From Cadophora sp. MPI-SDFR-AT-0126 (Eukaryota; Ascomycota; Leotiomycetes; Helotiales; Ploettnerulaceae), in NCBI GenBank assembly GCA_020747065.1, contig JAGMVK010000007.1:2232001-2296000 (forward strand): 64,000 bases of DNA. The letters run 5' to 3'. The notes under the pieces were generated by a model, which saw nothing but the letters and a program-made list of their open reading frames with translations, was not told where the DNA came from and did no database searches. The translations under genes and the position numbers were made by a program. Positions 54,711 to 64,000 of the stretch are shown here, in pieces; position 1 is the first letter of the stretch, and the number at the start of each line of letters is the position of its first letter.

Positions 54711-55663
54711 ATGCGTTCAATTATCCCACTGCTCTCGCTGAGCGCGCTGCTCGTCCCGGTTCAATCCCTCTACTTCTATATTGAAGGCACAACGCCCAAA
54801 TGCTTCTTCGAGGAGTTGCCAAAGGATACGCTTGTCGTGGGACATTACTCTGCGGAGGAATTCGATGAGGATAGGAAGACGTGGAGCAAGCATGATCAGT
54901 TAAACATCTTGATTACAGTTGATGTATGTGCATCGATTACCCAAATACAGTACTCCATACCTGGCCCCCTTGAATTACAACTCCCAGTTGGACACTTGTT
55001 ACTTGGGCTTGAAATGCAGCAGTATAAAAAGCAGAACTAATAACCCAACCAGGAAGTATTTGACAATGACCACCGCGTCGTCAACCAGAAAGGTTCCGCA
55101 TCAGGACGCTTCACATTCAGCGCAGCCGACTCGGGCGACCACAAGATCTGCTTCACGCCCTCCTCGACAGCGGTCAACAACGGCTGGCTCTCTGGTCTCA
55201 CGCCCCTCGGCGGTGTGCGCCTCACGCTCGACCTGGCTATTGGAGAGACCTCCCAGATCGAGAGCACGGATAAGGGCAAGATCCAGGATATCGTCAAGCG
55301 CGTTAAGGATTTGAATGGCAGGTTGCAGGATATCAGGAGGGAGCAGGTATTTCAAAGAGTACGTTCATTTCTCCGTATACGGTTTCCTTCGATGTCTATT
55401 CTGCATAAGACTTCGAAGTTTTCACTTTCCTGTAAACAGGAGGATAAGCATACGGCCTGCTATATTATATTTGAATTTGGAATGAACAAATATACTAACA
55501 CCGGCGCTCATAGGAACGCGAGGCCGAATTCAGAGATCAATCCGAGACCACAAACGCCAGGGTCGTGAGGTGGACATTGGTACAACTAGTCGTTCTGGGC
55601 ATCACCTGCGCATGGCAACTGTCACATCTGAGATCCTTCTTCATCAAGCAGAAGTTGACATAA
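54711..55663 (+). CDS. p24-family cargo receptor (emp24/gp25L/ERP type)
   Basis: Three exons (54711-54923, 55053-55358, 55514-55663) give 222 aa. p24 proteins cycle between ER and Golgi in COPII/COPI vesicles and help sort GPI-anchored and other cargo. A signal peptide occupies about 1-19 ([19 protein letters not shown]), directly followed by [20 protein letters not shown], the start of the GOLD domain. The two lumenal GOLD cysteines are in PKCFFEEL and HKICFTPS. The helical stalk spans [20 protein letters not shown] and then [18 protein letters not shown]. The transmembrane helix is [14 protein letters not shown], and the short tail [12 protein letters not shown] has the Phe-Phe COP-binding pair with nearby lysines. 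The tail resembles yeast Erp1/5/6. Both introns (129 and 155 nt) rejoin conserved sequence. Confidence 0.94.
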
Positions 55664-56622
55664 ACCCAAGCATTAGCATGAACGGACAGTGAATTTTGTC
55701 AAGGGTATGATTGGAAGAGCCGAGAGAAGCGTTGTGAGAATCTTTTTGTAAAGTAGAAAAATTACCTAGGGAGGGAAAGCAAAGCATGGCATATGCCGGA
55801 CGGAGTAGTTCAAGACCATTTTGATACGAAGCACATATGAATCAAGCATTTTATATTCACAAGACGACGAGTGAGTGAGTGTATCACAAGTAGTCGAGGC
55901 CGAGAGAGAGAATTGTGGTTGTCGAAACTTTTTTTCCATTTGTTGAATTGAGAGAAGCCCAGGAAAAGTGGATCCTCAAAGCCCAATGCAATTCTTCTAT
56001 ATCACACACCCCATTCGCCATTGCTTTCGCTCCGAAAATAGAAAAATTGATACTATCGTGAAGTCCCTTCCATGCAACTGACAACCCCAAGAGACCGCTT
56101 CAATCCGAGCCGAGTCGAACTAATTCGTTTCGCCTCTAGGGTTAGAGTGCTGCTGCTACTATTGCTGTGGCCGTGAAAGGAAACCGAACGGTGATGCTGA
56201 TGAGGAAAGGCGAGAAACAAGATATTAAGTTCTGAAGTAATTCTGTGACATGGACCATGCGCCGGGTGGATGGAGGACTGGTTGTATGATGACAGAGGGA
56301 CGACGGACGGAGGAGTCCGTTTATAGGACCGAAAGCTGTGGAAAGCCAAGGAGGGTCCCGATTTTGTATGTAACAAACAGTGAGAGTCGTAACTGCTAAA
56401 AGCAGAGGAGAAAGATAGGGGAGGGAAAGCTTCTGTTCGCTTGTGGGAAGGATCCATGATCTGATTAGGAAGAGGAGTTCGAAAGAGATTTCGGTCATGA
56501 GCGTCTCCGGATGACAAGCGAATGGAGCGAGAGTTTTGTGGTTTGAGAAACTGAGTGGCTATGGGGAAGTGTTCATCCTGTATAAATCAGCAACTGCTTC
56601 ATACTGGTGTGCATAGACCAGA
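55664..56622. other. Convergent 3' region, p24 / casein kinase
   Basis: The 0.96 kb between facing stop codons. A 154-codon minus-strand frame (56053-56517) is present but lacks features and lies where the kinase 3' UTR is expected. Confidence 0.45.
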
Positions 56623-58179
56623 CTAACCGCAGCACAGAGCTTTCATCAGCTTCTGGAAACCTGACGGTTGAGGTTCTGAAGTTCTGCCGTTCTGGGGTTG
56701 AGCGTTCATGTTTGGCTGGGGCGTCATCCGCTGGGGCAGGTTGTTCGAGCTGTTCTGGAACTGTGCCTGGGTTGAGCCTGTGGGAGTAGCGACGTCTTGG
56801 AGGCCCCCCGCCGCTCCGCTGCTGCGTTTTGGGACCAACCCGCCTTGGGCGTTTGGTCGATCGCGCGTCTTGCCCATCCCCGGCTTGATTGGGGACGGTG
56901 GCGGGGGTTGCGCGGCGTTTAAACGGGCGGCAGTGAGGTGACCTGGCGTGCTATTTCCTCCGCGTGTTGTTCCGTGTAACTCTCTGTTTGACGCTCCTGG
57001 CTGGACATTGGACTGATGGAGCATATGTTGCGAAGGGTGTTGCTTCATGGCTTCCCATCCTTTGCCGTTGTTGAGCTTCATCCAGTCGTACTCGCCATCC
57101 TCAACCTCTCCAGTATTCTTCAATGCCTGTGTGAACAAATCCCGGAGGTAATCGTAATCAGGGGTATCCTCGAAGCCAAGATTTCGGACGTAGCTCAAAT
57201 ACTTGTTGAACTCCTCTGGGAAACCATCACAGAGATCCTTGATAGCAGTGGTCTGCTTCTTCTCCCCAATCTTCTCGTACTTCTGCTTGTTGGTCGCAGC
57301 CTTGAGTCCTTGCCACGGGAGCCCTCCTCTCAGGAAGTACATGAAGACATGTCCCAGTGCCTCCAGATCGTCTCTTCTCGATTGTTCACGGCCCAAATGA
57401 GTGTTGATACTCATGTATCTCGCAGTACCAGATAGTGATTTCCTTTCCCGGTATGGAATATGTTGCTTCGTCTTTGGATCTCGATACTGCTTTGCCATTC
57501 CAAAATCAACGACATGTATCACATTAGCAGACTTCGATCCAGGCCGCCCAATGAGGAAGTTGTCGGGCTTGATATCACGATAGATTAGATTCTTCTCGTG
57601 GATTGTTTGTACTCGTGAGAGCTGCTATAGTCAGTACAGCACCGAACAGTATGTGGAAGGCAACTAACCATTTGCTTGGCTACCATTACAACAGTCTTGG
57701 TGGAGAATCTTCTGTTGCAGTGATCAAAGAGATCCTCCAGAGATGGTCCCAGGAGATCGATGACCAGGATGTTGTGAAGGCCTTCTTGACCAAAGTAGTA
57801 GACATTAGGGATCCCAGCTGTTCTGTATCAGTGTCAAAGTCTTTCGAGAGCCTTCTGAATACACTCACGGCAGCCAACAAGAATTTTGTATGTCCTGTAC
57901 TCGTCTCGCAGTTGTGGGGCATCGCTCTTTCGAGGTTCCTAAAAGGACCAAACATGTAAGCTGGTGAACTTGTAACAATCTGCCGGGTACAGTTGAAGTA
58001 TATGTGGAGCAGCTAGCCGTTGGTTTTGATGTGCAAGGGAGTGGACGTACGAATTTGATGGCGACTTGTTGGTTGTTCAACAAGTTGGTTCCCTCGAAAA
58101 TCACACCAAAAGAACCCTCTCCAATCTTCTTGCCGACACGGTAGTGAACACCAACGACATTGGATGATGAGGAAGCCAT
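56623..58179 (-). CDS. YCK2: Casein kinase I, YCK (membrane-anchored) type
   Basis: Four exons (58179-58051, 57938-57869, 57817-57669, 57621-56623) give 448 aa. CK1 kinases phosphorylate pre-primed Ser/Thr. The YCK class sits at the plasma membrane and acts in nutrient sensing, endocytosis and morphogenesis. Seen in order: Gly-loop [19 protein letters not shown] (Lys42), [47 protein letters not shown], catalytic YRDIKPDN (Asp132), [26 protein letters not shown], the CK1 signature, and [16 protein letters not shown]. The last about 130 residues are Gln/Pro/Asn-rich. The protein ends [11 protein letters not shown] with a di-cysteine, the usual palmitoylation anchor of this class. Three small introns all restore the kinase core. 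Confidence 0.95.
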
Positions 58180-61149
58180 GGAGAATGTTTTAGGAGCTCG
58201 AAGTCGAGCGCGTGGGCGGAATGAGCGTCAGGTCTAGGGGATAGCTGGGCAGCCTGTTTTTTCGAGTCGAATAGATCTCGGAAGAACGCGAGGCTCGAGG
58301 GAGCAACAATGCACGCGACGACTGAGCACAAAAGAGATCAGCTTGCGACGTCCTCCAAATAATAAGTCCCAGCGATGGCGGCCCTCTCCCACGACGATTG
58401 ACCGTCGTTGATGGTGGTGGGATTGGAGATGGAAGAGTGAGGTTAAGAGTATGGACGGGGCGGACTCACGACAAGCGATGAAGCGAAGCTCTCTCTGGTC
58501 TGGCTGCGCGCTTGCGTGGAGAGGCGGGTTGGATGCAGCACAGCACAGCACAGCACTGCACTCTTGCAGGGCAACTAACAGGCTTCCGACTTCTGGCGGT
58601 GTTGGGTGGTGTTCACGAGAAGGCAAAGGCGGCGCAGCAGAATGGGGCTCGGACTTGAGTCTGCGGTGGCATTTAATGCTTGCTTGCTTGCCTGCTGGAT
58701 CGATTCGAATCAATTGATGGGCGAACGACGAAGTCGACAGAAGTTGGAAGACAAAATCGAAATGTTGACAGACAGATTGAGGGAGCTGTGGCCCGTGAGT
58801 GGCGCACAGATTGACTCGATCTCAGGCCGGAAATTAGGTTGCTGAAATGGATCAGTGGATGCAGTGTAGTGAAGGAGGCCCTGACTGACTCTGAGGCAGA
58901 ACAGGGAAGGGCAGGCATCCAGTCCGCTGTGCAGTGTACGGAGCAGTGCAGTTCAAGGGGGGGGCAGAGGAGGGATGCCGAGCCATTCAGGGATACGAAG
59001 GTAATCGTGCGTACCGAGTAAGAGTAGAGTATGGGCTAAGTGGCGTGGATGAACAACCGTAGCAGCAGATTGTCGAGATTATCGATAGCCGTAGCCGTTG
59101 CAGTCCATAAAGCATCAATCACATTGGGGTGAAGTGGGGTGGGGTGTTTTGGTGGTTTGTGGAACCTGTGGAGAGCAAGTGGACAAAAGTCCAGGATCCA
59201 GAATCCAGAATTCAAAGTCCATACGATGCGGTGAGTGAGGATAGCCGATGAAAGTCCTCCAAAATGGCACCTATCTACGGAGTACTAGACTATAGTACTT
59301 CTAAGGATACGAGGAAGCTAGTTGAAAATTATGCAGGCACAGTGCACTCACCACACTAATCAGACCTCGGATTGTATGATAAGATGCAATATGATATGGG
59401 GAACTCAAGACTGCACTCTAGTTTGGCGTTGATAAAGTCCATCCCGTCTCTGCATCCGTACAGTACATCCTGTTCTTCAGTTGAACCGTATCAGGTTCAC
59501 ATGTCACGATGTCAGAGCACGAGTCTCGTGCACCACTTTAAAAGCTTCTAGAAGCGAGTAGCAGAGAGTCCGCAAGACAGATGGCGCTCTCAGCCTCCCG
59601 TCTTGTTCTTAGACTTAGCATTCCTCAACCGTCCAACCGCATCGTCAAGTCGACATCTCGACAGTTGAGGTTTTGATTGGAATGTCTATTGCCGCATCTC
59701 ATTGGCGCAGATGAGGAACTTGAAATCATCAGCTGTCAGTTGCTTTGAGTAGGAATCTTAGCCACACAGATATAGACATAGCTTTGAATTAGCTTTTTCT
59801 GTACTTGGCTGGAGCATGTTGATCTGCAGGTCGAGACTCTGAGTCGGAAGCGATCGGACTAATACCTTACACGGCACTTCTAGTCTCTTTCTAGATGTAT
59901 AAAAAAGCTGATCGTAGTTGGGCTCCTTCGACAGAAGTACAGAAAGAACTCGGCCAAGTCCCGACTGCTGGCTCAAGAATGCATGCAGCTTAAAGAAACA
60001 GAGACAAGTATCTATGGCATAGCGTGGCACCACGAACGAATGTTGAGGTTGTGTTGAGCTGCCCTTGCCTCTGCAGCGTCGCAGTGTCTTCATAAAGTAC
60101 CGACTGCAGGAACTGCGTTGTCTCTGCAGATCTACACACCATCAATTTTCTCTGGGCATGCAAGAAGTGCTGACCCAGTTCACCGACTAATTCGAACTTA
60201 TGCAGGTTCGCTCTCCTTGAGTTTTCCCGATCAATTGACTGACTTCCGCCCAACCACAAACAACATCACAAGATGGAAGCCCTGAACCACATCTCCATCT
60301 TTAACCCTCAACTCCGTGAAAAGAAAAGGAGAAGCAAAACAAACCATGGCTCGTTCAACTCCCCTCACAACCCGCGGCGTCTTTCCAAGTCCCCACGGTC
60401 AACAATTCAGTCCACCTCACGATCGACCCACCAAAGCTCCCAATCTCCGTCCTCATTACCCCTGAACGTAGCACCTTGGCCGAGGACCACTCAACCCACA
60501 TCGTTCAAGACAAGACAAGACTGGAGACATGACCCCGCAAGCTCGAGCAAGCCGGCCCCTCATTCCGATTTGTTTCCTTTCGCGCGCAGGCAATCTCGCT
60601 TGACTTTTTTTGTGTTTTTATGTTACGGGTGGGAGATGTGATTGAGATCGTGGAGCTACAAAGCCAATCAATCATTTTCATGTACCAAGGAGGTAAATAA
60701 ATTGCTTCAGTGCTTCAATGCTTCATTTGTTGGATTTACCTCACCAGGTACTCGATGGCTATTCTACACTTATCCCTTTTTTCATGCTTGTTATTCTTCC
60801 TCCAGAAATTTGTGGTAGGCGGCTTCATTTCCCGCTCACTCTCGCTCGCTCGCTTTGCTCATTATGGACTGTATGCTGTCCCAGTTCGCCGACTGGTAGC
60901 AATCAGGTATCAAGAAGAAAGAAAAGAAGACACAAAGTATGCTGCTTAAATACAATTCGCGCCTTCCTGCCCCTATTCCCCGAAGATTTGTGTGATTGAT
61001 CGGTAGAGAGAAAACGAACACCGTGAATGTCAAGATCCAGGCTCAAACTCAAGAGATGGTTACACCGCGCTGCGGACATTTCTCATAACTTCCACCATTC
61101 ATGAATCCCAATGTCCTACCCAATACCTCCCTAAGGTTCAAGTTCTAGT
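58180..61149. other. Gene-free interval, 3 kb
   Basis: The interval lies upstream of the kinase gene and downstream of NUP133 (both -). The right-hand half (59.7-61.1 kb) has only short frames; one of 122 codons at 60273-60641 lacks features. The left part is probably the kinase promoter and leader and carries pentamer and tetramer repeats. Confidence 0.45.
58535..58562. repeat. (GCACA) pentamer repeat
   Basis: About five copies of a GCACA unit, the last with one change, 350-380 bp upstream of the casein kinase start. A short GCTT repeat lies at about 58676-58690. Confidence 0.8.
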
Positions 61150-64000
61150 TCAAGTTCTAACCGACTGCCCGAACTTTCCAAGATGGCCATTTGCCTTGGG
61201 CTTAGGTCTGTATCGTTGCTTGGAATGCAATAGGGCGTCGGCTCTCCTCAACTCGTTCTCCCTAATGTCTCCTTCAGCTAGAGCGAGTCGAGCCTGCGCT
61301 TGTTGCATGTTCTTCCCATCATCTGTTTCCTCCGCAAGCTCAGTCTCATAGTCTTGCTTTGCCTTATCCAGCACAGTTTGATACCAATCCTTGAGTCTGT
61401 TCTTGTCCTCGAGCTGCAGACGGTCATCCTCGACTTGCATATCACCCACGATTCTCTCCAGGGTGCTTGTATCGGTATTGACAAATCGGCCCTCGACATC
61501 AGCTACACCGGCGCCTAGTACTTCTTCATTATTCATCGGCTTCATATTCTTGTTCTTCTCAAAAAAACCTGGCTTTGGTCAGCGTGAGATTACAAGGAGA
61601 ATTTCAATCACTTACGATCTTTGAAGCAGCTGAACAATGTTTGGTACAGGGAGGTCTTTCGGAGTTGCTCATCATGCTGCTGCTCGTCTTTCGCAGTTGT
61701 GTTATTAACGTCTGCCCAGTTGTCGCTCAGCATGCAGCGTCTCCAGATGATACGCTGCATCAGATGTTGCTCGTTTTTGCTGAAATTTCCATAACTTACG
61801 GCTTGAAGTGCGAGGAAGAACCGAGAGTGAATAAAATTCTCTTGGTCAAATGTCTCTACCTGGGTCCCCATGAGTGTCAGAAGGTCCACAAGTTCCGCGG
61901 CAGGCATCGCCTCATGCCTGATAAGCCGCGCCATGCTGTCTTGCAACAGCTTCGATAGCATTTGCTGTTTCCGTAAGTTTCGGTTGCTATGAGCTTCGAG
62001 AGCCAATTGGAGTTCTGCGTTCTCGTCGATTGCGGCCGCGATAGATGGTAGAACAAAACTGTAAATCTGATTTTGAATCTTGATCAGTCCAAGTTGGCTG
62101 GACGCGAGTGTAAGCTCCGAACTGCTTTCATCTGGCAAAATTCCGTCAGGCTGGCTGAAGGTCTGTGTGGAGAGGAAGGCCAGTTTGCCCAAGCTTAATT
62201 CAATTTTCTTGCTCCACAAGTCCGATTCATGCTTGAGGCCGAGGTCAAGAAGTGCGGTGGAAGCTGTTCCGAGATCACTTTCCCGAGTAACATCGTTGAT
62301 CCAGGATACTTTCGCATACTCCGACTTGCTCCGAAGGAATTCTGTCAGATATGTTTGTTCCTCCTCCCATTCATCCAGCAGTTGTTCCATCAATCCCTCG
62401 TCAATTTCGTGTTCGAACAATGCCTTCGCCCACTTAGCGCCAAATTTTGTAAAGAGTCGGTGAACTGAATCCTTCATTTGCTTGGACCGAGCTACCAGAT
62501 ATTCAACATCCTCATCGCTAAGACCAGGTTGTCGGGATTGTACACGGCTTGAATCCAACTCCCACAGTAATAGGCGTGCTAGAACTGGTAGAATCTCATG
62601 TTTCTCGGCCAAAATTAGGGCTTTGTCCGCAAGATCCATGTCAGCGGCAAGGCTGCTAAGATGTTTATCCTGCACGTTGCTCAAAGCTGATTCCATCTGG
62701 CGTGCTTGCTCTTGGTCCTTTTGCGAAGGTTGCGCTAAGTTCCATCTGATACGCTCGGTATTGGACCGGATAGCTGTATCGATGAGGTCCGGAAATTCGA
62801 GTCGAATTTTGTTAACGACTTCGGCGCTTGGGTCGCCCTGCCCAACAGGTCTCGCGATATATTCTCTCAAAAGCATGCCACCTAAATCAACCTGCTTCCT
62901 AAGATTTTCGGCGATGAAGAATGTGGACGTCCAGAACTCGGGGAGTCCCTCGTAGCCGGACTTCAATACGCCATGCTCGAGTTGCTCATCCCCGAGATTA
63001 TAGAGGCTCAGGTTGGCTGTTCGAAAGTCAAAGGCGCTCTGTATCGCACCCATTACTAAATCATCAGCCTCGCTTAGGAGGTCCATGACAGATGCATGAT
63101 CTTTCTTGCCGTCTTGATAGGTGTACTTGATGACCTGAAATGCCCAAGGTATTGCAACTTGTATTTTGTAAACACTCTTGATGAACCAATGTCTCACTTC
63201 ATCAATTTCGCCTTTTTCCTTGGACGGTTCGTTCTTCTCGGTCTCGTTGATGTACTCGACGAGCTCGGACATGAGACAACTCTTCTCACCTTCCGGCATA
63301 CGTCTGACAGTATCGTCGTAGCATTTCCACATGGTTGTCGCAGCTGCAATCTTCTCGGCGTCTGCAAGCAGTTGCCATTTCGTAACGCGGTCCAAGGTAA
63401 CTCCACTAGCCTTGAGGTAAATCGCAAGATCTTTCAATAAAGTGGCTCGCTTCTGTAGACTTTGACTGACAGCTAGATTGGGAAGATCTGTCGACACCAA
63501 GATTTCTGCACTGAGTTGCATGGCGGCCTCACCTACGTCGTCAGCTGGAAATTCAAGCTCTGGACGAACTTTGAAGCTGAGAGGATTGTCCTTGATGGCT
63601 CCAAAAAAAACGGCCTGCTTCAATTTGCTTTTAGCACTAACTTGCGGCGTTTCGGTGGACGTCAATTTGATGTTATCGGTGGCAGCCACACGAACTACGC
63701 CGCCCCCCCGAACAATAAGAACTGCTGCAGGGTGTTTTGCCCTGAAACGGCGAGATTTCGTATCAAGCACCTGCGAGGCCCCATGTGGCTCTTCCATACC
63801 AGACCCAACGATCTCAATGTTGATGTCTCGCCGGAAGTCTATCACATCCTCAAATGGCTGTGGGAGGAGATGGCTTTCGGACCGAAGTTGGGTATCTGGG
63901 GATTCGGGTCGCTTGGCGGTCGAAATAACAACAACCGCGCGATCGAAAACCACATACGCCAATAGAGCCGGACGTGGTAGGTACAATCGAGGCTTTGAGG
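61150..64000 (-). CDS. NUP133: NUP133 nucleoporin, C-terminal part (runs off the right edge)
   Basis: Two exons are visible, window end to 61616 and 61568-61150 (47-nt intron), giving 933 aa with the N-terminus missing beyond 64000. Nup133 is a Y-complex (Nup84/Nup107 complex) scaffold subunit. The visible start, KPRLYLPRPALLAYVVFDRA, belongs to the end of the N-terminal beta-propeller. The rest is the alpha-helical stack typical of the family: LKDLAIYLKASGVTLDRVTK, WQLLADAEKIAAATTMWKCY, then LREYIARPVGQG and ADKALILAEKHEILPVLARL. Near the end are LIRHEAMPAAELVDLLTLMG and SRFFLALQAVSYGNFSKNEQ. The protein ends in a charged helical tail (DRLQLEDKNRLKDWYQTVLD). The final join C|GT gives FKDRFFEKNKN. 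Full-length homologues have 1200-1350 residues, so roughly the propeller half is missing. RAE1, a pore-associated export factor, lies in the same window. Confidence 0.92.

Noticed and set aside
60273..60641. 122-codon frame upstream of the kinase gene
   Set aside because: Ser/Arg-rich without features; neighbouring frames are equally plausible and no splice join improves it.
62080..62955. Long plus-strand frames opposite NUP133
   Set aside because: Antisense shadows of a strongly supported gene.

Overview
This is nuclear DNA of a filamentous ascomycete. The genes have many short GT-AG introns (45 to 160 nt), and the proteins are typical of Pezizomycotina: a Zn(II)2Cys6 regulator, an ICE2-family ER protein, KEX1, an endosulfine, a secreted double-psi beta-barrel protein and a YCK-type casein kinase. 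Leotiomycetes is my guess for the class, but I cannot prove it from the sequence. I see no operons, phage, CRISPR array, intact transposon, rRNA or convincing tRNA. Exons were joined by hand from splice consensus and frame continuity, so every intron is a prediction.

Layout. 0-9 kb: an edge fragment, an AIM34-like SAP protein (-), ICE2 (-), MYG1 (+), IGO1/endosulfine (-) and SFM1 (+, five exons with an 18-nt micro-exon). 9-21 kb: KEX1 (+), RAE1/GLE2 (-), an unrecognised Ser-rich protein (-), ethanolamine-phosphate cytidylyltransferase (+) and DRE2 (-). 21-32 kb: an STF2-like hydrophilin whose start codon is split by an intron (+), a short-chain dehydrogenase (+), a 719-aa acidic protein with a C-terminal membrane anchor (+), an unrecognised basic/coiled protein (-), then GRX5 (-) and PPCDC (+) as a divergent pair. 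35-42 kb: a secreted RlpA-like barrel protein (+), an unrecognised three-exon gene (+), and a Zn2Cys6 protein fused to a maltose-acetyltransferase-like left-handed beta-helix (-). 42.3-52.6 kb: about 10 kb with no supportable gene but many short tandem repeats. 52.6-64 kb: SWC4 (-), a p24 cargo receptor (+), a YCK-type casein kinase I (-) and NUP133 (-), which runs off the right edge.

Most genes are housekeeping: secretory pathway and ER (KEX1, ICE2, p24), phospholipid and CoA synthesis (ECT1, PPCDC), Fe-S assembly (GRX5, DRE2), nuclear pore and export (NUP133, RAE1), chromatin (SWC4) and signalling (YCK, IGO1). There is no biosynthetic cluster. The most unusual object is the Zn2Cys6/acetyltransferase fusion at 39.6-42.2 kb. 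The position of the family's catalytic histidine is leucine, an in-frame intron lies inside the beta-helix, and the coding-like frame runs about 120 codons upstream of the first in-frame ATG. It could be a transcription factor carrying a catalytically dead, ligand-sensing acyltransferase module, but that is inference.
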